A stretch of DNA of 64,000 bases from Actinomycetes bacterium (GTDB taxonomy: Bacteria; Actinomycetota; Acidimicrobiia; Acidimicrobiales; RAAP-2), in the NCBI GenBank assembly GCA_021782915.1, contig JAJXUK010000005.1:20276-84275 (forward strand), written 5' to 3'. How positions within the stretch are numbered: the first letter of the stretch is position 1; the number at the start of each line of letters is the position of its first letter. Positions 1 through 12,673 of this stretch are shown piece after piece. The translations under genes were made by a program, and so were the position numbers. The notes under the pieces are model-generated. The model made no database searches, had not been told where the DNA came from, and saw only the letters and a list, made by a program, of their open reading frames with translations.

Positions 1-111
1 CACGCCGTCAACGTTGCAGCGGGCCTCGCCGTGACGAATCAGCACCAGGCGAGTGCCTCGCGGGGCGACCCCGCGCGTGAAGTGTCCCGCGAGCACCTCG
101 GGTGCCGTCAC
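1..111 (-). CDS. histidine phosphatase family protein, N-terminal part only
   Basis: The reading frame starts with a GTG that overlaps the stop codon of the VWA gene (GTGA junction) and runs off the left edge after 37 codons. Residues 24-33 read LIRHGEARCN, which is the RHG phosphatase signature of the histidine phosphatase (phosphoglycerate-mutase-like) superfamily; the His is the phospho-acceptor in that family. Substrate cannot be told from this fragment. It is the last visible gene of the obg-proB-proA-moxR-VWA chain and is probably translationally coupled to it. The frame is real with good confidence because of the motif and the coupled start; the remainder lies outside the window. Confidence 0.75.
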   Translation of the reverse strand, partial: MTAPEVLAGHFTRGVAPRGTRLVLIRHGEARCNVDGV

Positions 112-1517
112 GCGAGCTGGCCCACGAAGAACTCGAGCTGGCGCAGCGTACGGCACTCGACCACGGCCTCACAGTGCGGCGCGTACTGGGCGATGATCGA
201 GTCCCCACTGTTCCAGTAGGCGGCGGGCTCTGGATTGAGCCAGTAGACGGCCTTGGCCCGGTGATGCAGGTCAGCCAGGACTTCGGGGTGAGCCTGGTGG
301 TAGTTGTTGCGCGCGTCACCGAGCACGAGCACCGTGGTGCGCCGTGTGACGTCTCGGGCGTAGAGGTCGTGAAAGACGCTCAGGGCCCGTCCGTAGTCCG
401 AGTGCCCATCGAAGGCAATGACGTCGGCCTCGGCGTTGATGCGCGCCACCGCCTCCGCCGGGTCGTCGCAGGCCTCGAACAGGCTGGTCACCTCGTCGAT
501 GCCATCGACGAAGACGAAGCTGCGCACCTTGGAGAACTGCGAGCTGATCGCGTGCACCAGGTGCAGCGTGAAGCGCGCGAAGGACGCCACGGAACCCGAC
601 ACGTCCGCGATGACAACGATCTCGGGCTTGTTCGGTCGCGGCGGCTTGAAGCGCAGGTCGATCGGCACGCCCCCGGTGGACAGGCTGCGGCGCACCGTGT
701 GGCGCAGGTCCACGGGCCCCCGCCGGCGGCGGCGGCGACGGCGAGCGAGGCGCACCGCGAGCTTGCGACTCAGCGGGCGCAGGGCGCGCTCGAGCTGAGC
801 CATCTCGTCACGGTTCGCGTGCATGACGTCGATGTCCTCGGGCAGGGGCTTGCGCACCGAGCGGGCCAGGGCCTGAGATCCGCGGTCCTCGACCAGGCGT
901 TCGCGGATCTCGCGCTCCACCTCGGCCTTGAGGCGCTCGATGCGTTCGGCCGCCTCGTCGTGCGCCAGGCGCCCCGCCAGGCCCGCCTCGTCTGAGGCCC
1001 CGAGGCGGCGCTCGAGCTCCTCGAGCTCGAGGTTGCGCAACGTGCGATACAGGTAGTACGTGCCGCCGACGGGTCGACCCGGCTCCATGCCCGCGTAGCG
1101 AGTCACGGCTTCAGCCGCCCCGCGACGCAGGGCGTCGCCGTCGCCGTCGCGCAACGCCCGAAACAGCAGTTCGGCGAGCTCCTCGGCTGACATCGTGCTC
1201 GAGGCCCCACCCCGGCCCCGACGCGGTCCCGGCCCGCTGGCCCCGGGCGCGTGCGGCGCCTCGCTCTCCATCTCGTCCAGCGCATCCTCGGCGGCCCCGA
1301 CGCTGCGCAGCGAGAAGAAGACGTCGAAGGCCGTATGGAACACGGGCAGATGGGCCCCGTCCTTGACGAGGGTGGCGGCCAGAGCACCGCGCACCTGAGC
1401 CCGGTTGGCCAGGTCGATCGCCTGGATCGCCCGGGCGGCGTCCATGTGCTCACTCATCGAGACGGGGATACCCGCGGCGCGCAGTTCGGCGATGAACTCG
1501 CCGAGCAGGTCAAGCAA
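108..1517 (-). CDS. VWA domain-containing protein, CoxE-like
   Basis: A 469-residue protein with an N-terminal helical region like CoxE-type proteins, a low-complexity Gly/Pro/Arg linker around 90-105, a run of arginines near 259-267 and a C-terminal von Willebrand A domain. The MIDAS metal site is visible as DVSGS at about 305-309. CoxE-like VWA proteins work with a MoxR AAA+ ATPase as a chaperone pair for maturation or metal insertion of a partner; the partner is not evident here. The MoxR gene lies directly upstream and overlaps by 8 nt, which supports the pairing. The start is a TTG without a clear ribosome site, so the N-terminus is somewhat uncertain; an in-frame ATG is at residue 21. 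Confidence 0.85.
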   Translation of the reverse strand: MLDLLGEFIAELRAAGIPVSMSEHMDAARAIQAIDLANRAQVRGALAATLVKDGAHLPVFHTAFDVFFSLRSVGAAEDALDEMESEAPHAPGASGPGPRRGRGGASSTMSAEELAELLFRALRDGDGDALRRGAAEAVTRYAGMEPGRPVGGTYYLYRTLRNLELEELERRLGASDEAGLAGRLAHDEAAERIERLKAEVEREIRERLVEDRGSQALARSVRKPLPEDIDVMHANRDEMAQLERALRPLSRKLAVRLARRRRRRRRGPVDLRHTVRRSLSTGGVPIDLRFKPPRPNKPEIVVIADVSGSVASFARFTLHLVHAISSQFSKVRSFVFVDGIDEVTSLFEACDDPAEAVARINAEADVIAFDGHSDYGRALSVFHDLYARDVTRRTTVLVLGDARNNYHQAHPEVLADLHHRAKAVYWLNPEPAAYWNSGDSIIAQYAPHCEAVVECRTLRQLEFFVGQLA

Positions 1518-2454
1518 CGGTCCGGCCGCGGCCGAGGAGCTCCTTGGTCGCCCGCTCGATGTCCGTCTGGTACTTCAGCAGGATGTGCAGCGTGGCCGCG
1601 GCGTCCTCGTCACCGATCTCCTCGCGCCCGAGCAGCACCAGCGTGCGCGCCCAGTCCAGAGTCTCGGAGACCGAGGGCGCCTTCTTCAGGTCCAGGCCGC
1701 GCAGTGAGCGCACCACGCGCGCGATCTGCTCGGCCAGCGTGCTGGAGATGCCCGGCACGCGCTCGAGGATGATGTCACGCTCGCGCTGCACGTCCGGGTA
1801 GCCGATGTACAGGTACAGGCAACGCCGCTTGAGCGCCTCAGAGAGCTCGCGGGTGTTGTTCGAGGTCAGGAAGACCAACGGGATCTGGTGGGCGCGCACC
1901 GTGCCCAGCTCAGGAATCGACACCTGGTACTCCGAGAGCACCTCGAGCAGCAGGGCCTCGGTCTCCAGCTCGACCCGATCGACCTCGTCGATGAGTAGCA
2001 CCACCGGCTCAGTGGCCGAGATCGCCTCGAGCAACGGGCGGCGCAGGAGGAACTCCTCGGCGAAGATGTCCTCCTCGAGGTGCCGCCACTCCTCGCCGGC
2101 GCTCTCGGAGCGCCCCGCCTGGATGCGCAGCAGCTGCTTGCGGTAGTTCCACTCGTAGAGCGCCTTGGACTCGTCCAGACCCTCGTAGCACTGCAGGCGG
2201 ATCAGGCGCGCGCCGGTTGCGTCGGCCACCGCCTGGGCCAGGGCTGTCTTGCCGGTGCCGGCCGGACCCTCCACGAGCACGGGCTTGGCCAGTCGGTCCG
2301 CCAGGAACGTCACCGAGGCGATCGCGTCATCGCTCAGATAGCTCTTGGCGGCCAGGCGATCCTTGACCTCGTCGGGCGAGGCGAAGTGCACCGGGGGCAC
2401 GTGGACCAGGCCGAGGCGCCGAGCCAGTTCTTCGCGCGGATCCAGCGACGTCAT
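1510..2454 (-). CDS. MoxR-family AAA+ ATPase
   Basis: A 314-residue AAA+ ATPase of the MoxR/CoxD class. Walker A reads GPAGTGKTA at about 63-71, Walker B reads LLIDEVDR, and a sensor-1-like LTSNN follows. MoxR proteins act with VWA-domain partners as cytoplasmic chaperones, and such a partner is the next gene. The start chosen is the ATG that overlaps the proA stop (ATGA); a longer frame begins ten codons upstream inside proA but lacks support. The combination moxR-VWA is common, but its placement right behind proBA is notable. Client protein unknown. Confidence 0.9.
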   Translation of the reverse strand: MTSLDPREELARRLGLVHVPPVHFASPDEVKDRLAAKSYLSDDAIASVTFLADRLAKPVLVEGPAGTGKTALAQAVADATGARLIRLQCYEGLDESKALYEWNYRKQLLRIQAGRSESAGEEWRHLEEDIFAEEFLLRRPLLEAISATEPVVLLIDEVDRVELETEALLLEVLSEYQVSIPELGTVRAHQIPLVFLTSNNTRELSEALKRRCLYLYIGYPDVQRERDIILERVPGISSTLAEQIARVVRSLRGLDLKKAPSVSETLDWARTLVLLGREEIGDEDAAATLHILLKYQTDIERATKELLGRGRTVA

Positions 2455-3683
2455 CGCACCTGCCCCGTACCACGCACGACCCACTTCAGACAGGTCAGTT
2501 CGCGCAGGCCCATCGGCCCACGCGCGTGCAGCTTCTGGGTGGAGATGCCCACCTCGCCACCCAGTCCGAGCTCACCGCCATCGATGAAGCGCGTGGAGGC
2601 GTTGACCAGCACGGCCGCCGCGTCCACCCGGCGCACCCACTCCTCAGCGTGCGCCGCGTCGTTCGTGACGATCGCCTCAGAGTGTCCCGTGCCGAAGCGG
2701 GCGACGTGTGCGATGGCCTCGTCGAGTGAGCCCACCACCCTGACGGCCATCACCAGGTCCAAGAACTCGCGGGCGAAGTCGTCCTCGCTCGCCGGGCGCG
2801 CGTCGATCAGTGCGCGGGTGGCGTCGTCGCCGCGCAGCTCGACCTGTGGCATCATCGCGGCGACCACCGGTAGGAAGTCCGGGGCCACGCGCTCGTGCAC
2901 CAGGAGTGTCTCCGCGGCGTTGCACACGCCCGGGCGCGACGTCTTGGCGTTCACGACGATGCGCGCGGCCTTGTCGAGGTCGGCCGCGTCGTCCACGTAC
3001 ACGTGGCAGTTGCCGTCTCCGTCGAGCACGTACGGCACGCGCGCGTGCTCGCGCATGGCGGCGATCAGGCTCGGCCCACCGCGCGGAATCAGACAGTCCA
3101 GCACATCGTCGAGCTGCATGAAGGCCACCGCGGCCTCGTGGCTGACGTCCTCGACCAGGCTCACGGCATCCTCCGGGAGCCCGTTGTCGCTCAGGGCCCT
3201 TCGCCACAGCGCCACGATCGCCCGATTCGTGCTCAGTGCCGAGGACGAGCCGCGCAGGAAGGCCGCGTTGCCGCTGCGCACGCACAGCCCGGCCACGTCA
3301 CTCGTGACGTTGGGGCGGTTCTCGTAGACCACGCCGATCACGCCCAGGGGCACGCGCACCCGGGACACGTCGAGCCCGTTCGGGCGCACGTCGTGATCGA
3401 GCACCTCATACAGCGGGTCGGGGGCCGCGGCCACCTCGCGCAGCGCGTCGGCCATGGCGCCGATGCGGGCCTCGGTGAGTGCGAGCCGGTCACGCCCGGC
3501 TCCACCCTCGGCGTACGCGGACACCTCAACGGCGTTGACCCTGAGCAGCTCGGCCCGGTGCGTCTGGAGTGCCTCGGCCACCGCCCCGAGCACGGCGCGT
3601 CGCTGAGCGTCCGGCGCCGTGGCCAGCGCCGACGCGGCGGCGCGCACGCGAAGGCCCTGGGCGTGCAGTTCGCTCGACGTCAT
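2451..3683 (-). CDS. proA: glutamate-5-semialdehyde dehydrogenase (gamma-glutamyl phosphate reductase)
   Basis: A 410-residue member of the aldehyde dehydrogenase superfamily that reduces L-glutamyl-5-phosphate with NADPH, the second step of proline synthesis. The catalytic Cys lies in RPGVCNAAETLL, and other ProA-typical segments include VIYENRPNVT and CLIPRGGPSLI. Length is normal for ProA. The ATG at 3683 fits family N-termini (MTSSELHAQ); an ATG 16 codons upstream would overlap proB by 29 nt. It follows proB by 19 nt and overlaps moxR by 4 nt, so proBA and moxR are very probably one transcript. Confidence 0.95.
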   Translation of the reverse strand: MTSSELHAQGLRVRAAASALATAPDAQRRAVLGAVAEALQTHRAELLRVNAVEVSAYAEGGAGRDRLALTEARIGAMADALREVAAAPDPLYEVLDHDVRPNGLDVSRVRVPLGVIGVVYENRPNVTSDVAGLCVRSGNAAFLRGSSSALSTNRAIVALWRRALSDNGLPEDAVSLVEDVSHEAAVAFMQLDDVLDCLIPRGGPSLIAAMREHARVPYVLDGDGNCHVYVDDAADLDKAARIVVNAKTSRPGVCNAAETLLVHERVAPDFLPVVAAMMPQVELRGDDATRALIDARPASEDDFAREFLDLVMAVRVVGSLDEAIAHVARFGTGHSEAIVTNDAAHAEEWVRRVDAAAVLVNASTRFIDGGELGLGGEVGISTQKLHARGPMGLRELTCLKWVVRGTGQVR

Positions 3684-3702
3684 CACTTCAGCGTAATGGC
3701 GC

Positions 3703-7512
<3,810 letters not shown>

Positions 7513-7700
7513 CGCACCATCGTAGAGAGCCGCCGCGGGGGCCCCGGAACGTCCCCGGGCCAGGCAGGAGCCGCAGATTCTCAGGCCCGTGTCTGAGATT
7601 TGGCCAAAAATGCCAATATTTGGGGCCTCCAGCGATAAAGATAGAGCCGGTGTCCGGAAAACTCCCGGGCCGTAACTGACCAAGAGTAAGGAGTCGACCG

Positions 7701-7976
7701 GTGAACAAGGCCGAGTTGGTAGATGCGATCGTCGCCGAGAGTGGCGCGACCAAGAACACGGTGGCCGAGGTCCTGAAGGCGTTCGAGGACGTTGTGGTAT
7801 CCAACGTTTCCAAGGGCGAGAAGATCGTCCTGTCGGGCTTTCTGTCCTTCGAGCGCGTCGAGCGCAAGGCCCGCACCGCCCGCAACCCCCAGACTGGTGA
7901 GGCGATTCAGGTGAAGGCCTCGCGCGCGCCGAAGGTCTCGGTGGGCTCGACCTTCAAGAAGGCCGTCAAGGGCTAG
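7701..7976 (+). CDS. hup: DNA-binding protein HU
   Basis: A 91-residue histone-like protein that bends and compacts DNA as a dimer. It starts GTG with a strong AAGGAG seven nt upstream (7688-7693). The family core is clear: MNKAELVDAI at the start and the DNA-binding arm region ARNPQTGEAIQVKASRAPKVS. There is no lysine-rich C-terminal tail as in mycobacterial HupB. It stands alone on the plus strand between minus-strand genes and is followed after 7 nt by a strong palindromic terminator. An AT-rich patch at about 7595-7640 upstream probably carries the promoter. Confidence 0.96.
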   Translation: MNKAELVDAIVAESGATKNTVAEVLKAFEDVVVSNVSKGEKIVLSGFLSFERVERKARTARNPQTGEAIQVKASRAPKVSVGSTFKKAVKG

Positions 7977-7983
7977 GCCAACG

Positions 7984-8017
7984 AAAAAGCCCCCGGGCCG
8001 CGGCCCGGGGGCTTTTT
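7984..8017. terminator. bidirectional intrinsic terminator between hup and rpmA
   Basis: A perfect 34-nt palindrome with 17-nt arms. Each arm is five A (or T) followed by a GC-rich stem, so the stem-loop is followed by TTTTT on either strand. It ends hup on the plus strand and rplU-rpmA on the minus strand, whose stop codon is 18 nt away. Confidence 0.93.
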
Positions 8018-8034
8018 GACGTTGTGGGCGACGA

Positions 8035-8286
8035 TCAGTCCGTCAGGACGTCTACGCGCCGGCGACCAGCCCTGAAGCCGAACTTCACTGTGCCCTCGGT
8101 GAGCGAGAACAGGGTGTCGTCCTTGCCGATGCCCACGTTGTGGCCCGGGTGAAAGCGCGTGCCGCGCTGGCGAACGATGATGCTGCCCGGCTGCACGGCG
8201 GTGCCGTCGAACACCTTGACGCCCAGTCGCTGTGCGGCGGAGTCGCGGCCGTTGCGGGTGGAACCGCCGCCCTTGGTCTTGGACAT
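8035..8286 (-). CDS. rpmA: 50S ribosomal protein L27
   Basis: An 83-residue basic ribosomal protein near the peptidyl transferase centre. The N-terminus [16 protein letters not shown] and the core [19 protein letters not shown] are typical of L27. There is no N-terminal pre-sequence of the kind that is cleaved in Firmicutes. ATG start with GGGGAG seven to eight nt upstream. It follows rplU by 8 nt and ends before the shared terminator. Confidence 0.97.
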   Translation of the reverse strand: MSKTKGGGSTRNGRDSAAQRLGVKVFDGTAVQPGSIIVRQRGTRFHPGHNVGIGKDDTLFSLTEGTVKFGFRAGRRRVDVLTD

Positions 8287-8294
8287 GCACTCCC

Positions 8295-8606
8295 CTATCC
8301 CTTGGGCGAGATCGACGTGATCTCGACGGTCGAGTACTTCTGGCGGTGACCCCAGCGCTTGCGCTGATTGGCCTTGGCCTTGTAGGTCAGTCCGCGAATC
8401 TTGGGGCCCTTCTCGTCCCCGACGATCGTGGCGCTGACCACGGCGCCCTGCAGGGCCGGCCCGGCCACGACCTCGTCGCCGTCAACCAGCAGGACGGGCG
8501 TGAATGTGATTGCTGTGCCCACCGCCTCAGAACGCAGATCCACCCGGACCACCTGGCCCTCGGTGACGCGCTCCTGGGATGTGCCTACTCGGATGACGGC
8601 GTACAT
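8295..8606 (-). CDS. rplU: 50S ribosomal protein L21
   Basis: A 103-residue large-subunit protein. The ATG at 8606 gives the conserved start MYAVI; a GTG two codons upstream is possible but less likely. The C-terminal [18 protein letters not shown] is a typical L21 RNA-binding end. It forms an operon with rpmA and follows the RNase E/G gene's far end on the same strand only by position (it is downstream of that gene by 34 nt). Confidence 0.96.
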   Translation of the reverse strand: MYAVIRVGTSQERVTEGQVVRVDLRSEAVGTAITFTPVLLVDGDEVVAGPALQGAVVSATIVGDEKGPKIRGLTYKAKANQRKRWGHRQKYSTVEITSISPKG

Positions 8607-8640
8607 AGGCACACCATGCTAGCAGACGGGTCGCGCGCGC

Positions 8641-10215
8641 CTACAACCCGGTGGCGATCAGAAAGCCGCGCCCGTCACAGACCGTGCACACGGTGGACAC
8701 CGATTCCAGGAGCCCCTCGTTCACGCGCTTACGCGTCATTTCGACCAGGCCCAGCTCGGAGATGTCAAAGACTTGCGTGCGCGTCTTGTCCCGGCTCAGG
8801 GCCTGACGCAGCGCCGAGGCCACGGCGTCTCGGTTGGACTTGGACTCCATGTCGATGAAGTCGATCACGATGATCCCACCGATGTCGCGCAGACGCAGCT
8901 GACGGGCCACCTCTTCGGCCGCCTCGAGGTTGTTGCGAAAGACCGTCTCCTCAAGATTGGTGGTGCCCACGTTCTTGCCGGTGTTGACGTCCACGACCGT
9001 GAGCGCCTCGGTCCGCTCGATGATGAGCGAGCCGCCCGAGGGCAAGAAGACCTTACGGTCCAGGGCCCGGTGCAGCTGCTCGTGCACAAAGTAGCGCTCG
9101 AAGAGGGGCAGGTCCTGGGTCTCGGGGTCGTAGTACTCGATGCGATCAGCCAGCTCGGGGTTCACCGCCAGGACGTAGTCGCGAACCTTCTCGTACAGGT
9201 CCCGGTCGTCGATGACGACGGCGCGGTAGTCCTCGTTGAACTCCTCGCGCAGCACGCGCACCGACAGGTCCAGATCCCGGTAGATGAGCCGCGGCTGGTT
9301 CGAGCGCGCCACTTCGGCCTCGATGGCGGCCCACTTCTCGGCCAGGGACGCGACGTCTCGCGCCAGGTCCTCGGCCGCCACGCCCTCGGCCGCGGTGCGG
9401 ATGATGATGCCGTGGTTGGGTGGCTTGACGTCATCGATGATCTTGCGCAGACGTCGGCGCTCTCCGTCGGGCAGACGCTTAGAAATGCCGATCGTCGAGG
9501 AGTTCGGCACCAGCACGGCGAATCGTCCGGGCAGAGAGACCTCTTGGGTGAGCCGGGCCCCCTTGGCACCGATGGCGTTCTTGGTCACCTGGCAGATGAT
9601 CGTCTGTCCAGCGCGAATCATCTCCTCAATGCGCCGCGCGCTTGGTGCGGGCCCGTCGACGTCCTCGGCGTCAAAGGCGACGTCGCCGCGATAGAGAACG
9701 GCGTTCTTGGGGATACCGATGTCCACGAAGGCCAGTTCCATGCCCGGCAGCACGTTCTGGATGCGCCCGACGTAGATGTTGCCGTCAATCTGGTTGGTCT
9801 CGTCGGCGGCCTTGGCCACGACGTACTCGACCATGGAACGACCCTCCAGGGTCGCGATGTGGGTGGCCTGGGCCGTGGCGTGCACGCACATCAGGTAGCG
9901 GCCCTGGGCCCGGCTGCGACGCTCGCCACCGCGACCACGACGACGCGAGCGTGAGCGTGAGCCCGGCGCCTCCGCGGGCACGGGCGCGGAGGCCTCGACC
10001 GGGGCCTCGCTCGCACGTCCCGCCGTGCGGGCCTGTCCCCCGCGGCCGCGACCGCCGCGCCGGCGCCTCGCGGGGGTGCCCTTCGACGTGCCCGACGCAC
10101 CGGCCGGAACCGGTGCGGGCCGGGTGTCGCCGATCTGAGGTGCGGGTCGGGTGTCGCCGATCTGGGGCTTAGCCGGTGATGGGGACGAGTTCGGTGAGGT
10201 AATTTCGTCGGTCAC
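8641..10215 (-). CDS. rne: ribonuclease E/G family endoribonuclease
   Basis: A 524-residue RNase E/G catalytic protein for mRNA decay and rRNA processing. Residues 1-105 are a basic, Pro/Ala/Arg-rich, probably disordered extension. An S1-like domain follows (GNIYVGRIQNVLPGMEL), then the catalytic core with the metal-binding Asp residues in LTVVDVNTGKN and IIVIDFIDM, and a zinc-link-like CTVC near the end. It lacks the long C-terminal degradosome scaffold of E. coli RNase E. The GTG start at 10215 has AAGGAG eight nt upstream (10224-10229). It sits between PBP2 and rplU-rpmA on the same strand. Confidence 0.94.
   Translation of the reverse strand: MTDEITSPNSSPSPAKPQIGDTRPAPQIGDTRPAPVPAGASGTSKGTPARRRRGGRGRGGQARTAGRASEAPVEASAPVPAEAPGSRSRSRRRGRGGERRSRAQGRYLMCVHATAQATHIATLEGRSMVEYVVAKAADETNQIDGNIYVGRIQNVLPGMELAFVDIGIPKNAVLYRGDVAFDAEDVDGPAPSARRIEEMIRAGQTIICQVTKNAIGAKGARLTQEVSLPGRFAVLVPNSSTIGISKRLPDGERRRLRKIIDDVKPPNHGIIIRTAAEGVAAEDLARDVASLAEKWAAIEAEVARSNQPRLIYRDLDLSVRVLREEFNEDYRAVVIDDRDLYEKVRDYVLAVNPELADRIEYYDPETQDLPLFERYFVHEQLHRALDRKVFLPSGGSLIIERTEALTVVDVNTGKNVGTTNLEETVFRNNLEAAEEVARQLRLRDIGGIIVIDFIDMESKSNRDAVASALRQALSRDKTRTQVFDISELGLVEMTRKRVNEGLLESVSTVCTVCDGRGFLIATGL
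10112..10165 (-). repeat. 27-nt tandem duplication inside the rne N-terminal extension
   Basis: Two adjacent 27-nt copies (10112-10138 and 10139-10165) differ at two positions. They encode PQIGDTRPA twice in the disordered N-terminal extension of RNase E/G. The repeat is in frame, so copy number change would not disrupt the gene. Confidence 0.9.
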
Positions 10216-10507
10216 GACGCAGACTCCTTGAGGTCACGGCCGCAGCGACGCGAAGTCCGCGCGCGCGGCGAACGGGGTCGCGACCGGTGTCGCGACCGTC
10301 GATGATGGCGTGGGCGCCGAACAGAGTGGCCACGACGAGGAACCAACTGGCCATGTCCATCATGCCTGGCCTCGGGTCGTACACGGTTCTCTCAGTCTGG
10401 GACTCGGGGTGCTGCGCACGCCGAGTCCACGGCGTTCTCTCGGGCCGCCGGACCTGCCGACGACACCCACCTCCCCAGGATACCCGTCCCCGGCGTGGGT
10501 GGGTCCC
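10216..10507. other. intergenic region between the PBP2 gene and rne
   Basis: A 292-nt gap within an otherwise tightly packed minus-strand series. A 71-codon minus frame here overlaps the rne start and has no recognisable family or ribosome site, so I do not call it a gene. The gap contains the rne ribosome site, a pair of GTCGCGACC-type motifs near 10274-10300 and one strong inverted repeat listed separately. In many actinobacteria rodA lies at or near this place; I see no trace of it. Confidence 0.6.
10400..10428 (-). repeat. inverted repeat downstream of the PBP2 gene, possible transcript end or processing hairpin
   Basis: The arms GGACTCGG and CCGAGTCC are extended by an inner GTGC/GCAC pair, leaving a three-base loop and one mismatched pair. 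It lies 80 nt past the PBP2 stop codon on the minus strand. No T-run follows, so it is not a classic intrinsic terminator; it could stabilise or separate the mre and rne transcripts. Confidence 0.5.
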
Positions 10508-12673
10508 CTAACCCTTGGCGCTGGTCGTGGTACTGCTCGCAGCGGGGGTCGCGCGCGCGCCCGGACGCGTCGTGGTCGTGGTCGGCGAACTCGGCAGCAC
10601 CAGGTGAAGCTTGGTGGTTACGGGAGCCGGTGGGTGCGCGTGCAGGTAGTTGAAGGCCTCGGCCACCACCGGGGCGGCGGCCTCCGAGCCGTAGCCTCCT
10701 TCAGCGATGACGCACACGACCACGTAGCGCGGGTGGTTCGTCGGCCCGAAGCCCACGAACCAGGAGTTCGGCGCCAGGCCCGGGGCATTGCTGGCAGTGC
10801 CGGTCTTGCCGGCCAGCGGAAAGCTGGCCAGATTGAAGTTGATGATCTGGTGGAACGTGTAGTACGCCGTGCCGCGCGGGTTGTCGATGACCCCCGTCAG
10901 GCCCTGCAGGATCGGGTCGCGCACGCTGGGCGGCAGGCTGATGCTTCCCAGCACGCGCGGTCGGTACCGGATGATGACCTTGCCCGTGGGACTCACGACG
11001 GCGGCGGCGACTTCGGGGGCGTAGCGAGTGCCGCCGTTGGCAAAGGTCGCGTAGGCCTGGGCCATTTCGATCGGGGTCACCGCGGTGGTGCCCTGTCCGA
11101 AGGCCATCTCGATGTTGTCTCCGGTGTACCAGCTCACGTTGGGGAAGGCCAGCGGCGCCTGGGCGTGCAGCAGCTTGCGCACCTGGGGCGAATCCACTCG
11201 ACCCTGGACCTCGTCCGGCAGGTCGATATTGGTGTACTCGCCGAGGCCGTACTTGGCGGCCACGTTCTGGATGGGGGTCTCCCCGAAGCGCGCCTGCTCG
11301 GACCAGAAGAGGTAGCCGAGGTTGTAGAAGTAGTAGTCAGAGGACACCGTCAGGGCCATCGGCAGGGTGATGAGCCCGGCGCCCGAGTACTGGTCGTCGT
11401 GAAAGACGCAGCCGTGCGCGCCTTGAAGACAGCCCGGCACCTTGAAGACGCCCGTGTCGTCGACCACCTTGTTGGCGGGGAAGATCCCGGTCTGCAACTG
11501 GGTCGTGGCCGTGATCAGCTTGAAGGTTGAGCCCGGTGTGTACATGCCCTGAATCGCGTAGTTGTTGAAGGCGCCCTCATTGAGCAGGTGCTTGAAGGTG
11601 GCCTCCGAGAGCCCATTGACGAACGAGTTCAAGTTGTAGCTCGGGTAGCTCGACATGGCCAGCACCGCCCCGGTGTTCACGTCCATCACGATGGCCGCCC
11701 CGTTGGGAGCCTTGGGCAGCACGTGCGAGACCGGGTCCGGGGTGCGGCGCACCGTCATGATGTCAGAGACCAGATACGTGTCGAGGGCCTGCTGCAGTCC
11801 GGCGTCGATGTTGAGCACCACCGAGTCCCCACTCACCGGATTCTTCGTCGTCACCGAACCCAGGATGTTGCCGAAGGCGTCCACGGTCAGGGTGCGCGTA
11901 CCGTCGTGGCCGCGCAAGTACTGCTCGTAGAAGGACTCGATACCGGTCTTGCCGATCTGCGAGGTCGTCTGGTAGCCGTCGTTCGGGTGAGCGGCGAGCT
12001 CCTGGCCGGTGATGGCACCCACGTAGCCCAGGACCTGGGCCGCCGTGAGCCCGCCGAGCGGATACGAGCGTGTGGCCACGTTCAGCACCGAGACCCCCGG
12101 GAACTCCGCGGCGTGGGTCTTGATGAACTCGACGACCTTGGCCGATGCGCTGGTGAGAATCGGCGCCGGCTGATACGGGTCGTACTGCGGGTTGTTGAGG
12201 TCCGCGATGATCTGCTTGACGCTGACGCCCGTCAGGGCCGACAGCGCCCCGATGATCGAGGGGTCGAGGGCAGCCTCGGCGCGCGAGAGCTGAACCTCGG
12301 TGGTCATCTTGTTCGTCACGAGCGGGGTGCCGGAGCGGTCCAGGATCAGCCCACGCGGCGCGGCGATTACCGAGGTACGCATCGAGTTGGCGTCCACGTT
12401 GGCCACACTCTGGCTGTAGCTCATGACCTGCAGGTTGAAGAGTCGATAGACGAGCACCACCAGCAGCACCAGGAAGAAGACGCCGATGACCATCCATCGT
12501 CTCTCGGGTCGAGAGCCGATCTCGTCGGGAGAGGCCACCAGGTCGCGAAGCCCGACGCTGGGTCGTTCGTTGATCGATCGACCTCGCCCACGCCGAGGGT
12601 TCAGCGAGACCCACGGGCGCCACATGCGCGAGAAGAGCGATCCAGTGGGCCGATCCCGCCAGGAGCGACTCAT
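10508..12673 (-). CDS. mrdA: penicillin-binding protein 2, elongasome transpeptidase
   Basis: A 721-residue class B PBP that cross-links peptidoglycan during cell elongation. One membrane anchor lies near residues 62-80 (VIGVFFLVLLVVLVYRLF). A dimerisation domain follows, then the transpeptidase with active-site Ser in PGSTFKL, the second motif SSD, and the KTGTAS box. The C-terminus is a Thr/Ser/Ala-rich tail. The ATG at 12673 overlaps the mreD stop (ATGA). It is the fourth gene of mreB-mreC-mreD-mrdA. The extra-long frame that begins inside mreD is not supported. Confidence 0.94.
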   Translation of the reverse strand: MSRSWRDRPTGSLFSRMWRPWVSLNPRRGRGRSINERPSVGLRDLVASPDEIGSRPERRWMVIGVFFLVLLVVLVYRLFNLQVMSYSQSVANVDANSMRTSVIAAPRGLILDRSGTPLVTNKMTTEVQLSRAEAALDPSIIGALSALTGVSVKQIIADLNNPQYDPYQPAPILTSASAKVVEFIKTHAAEFPGVSVLNVATRSYPLGGLTAAQVLGYVGAITGQELAAHPNDGYQTTSQIGKTGIESFYEQYLRGHDGTRTLTVDAFGNILGSVTTKNPVSGDSVVLNIDAGLQQALDTYLVSDIMTVRRTPDPVSHVLPKAPNGAAIVMDVNTGAVLAMSSYPSYNLNSFVNGLSEATFKHLLNEGAFNNYAIQGMYTPGSTFKLITATTQLQTGIFPANKVVDDTGVFKVPGCLQGAHGCVFHDDQYSGAGLITLPMALTVSSDYYFYNLGYLFWSEQARFGETPIQNVAAKYGLGEYTNIDLPDEVQGRVDSPQVRKLLHAQAPLAFPNVSWYTGDNIEMAFGQGTTAVTPIEMAQAYATFANGGTRYAPEVAAAVVSPTGKVIIRYRPRVLGSISLPPSVRDPILQGLTGVIDNPRGTAYYTFHQIINFNLASFPLAGKTGTASNAPGLAPNSWFVGFGPTNHPRYVVVCVIAEGGYGSEAAAPVVAEAFNYLHAHPPAPVTTKLHLVLPSSPTTTTTRPGARATPAASSTTTSAKG

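Noticed and set aside
8..319. Short minus-strand frame at the left edge in another phase
   Set aside because: It contradicts the histidine-phosphatase and VWA frames, which carry clear motifs.
10169..10384. 71-codon minus frame between PBP2 and rne
   Set aside because: Overlaps the rne start, no ribosome site or family; a hydrophobic stretch alone is not enough.
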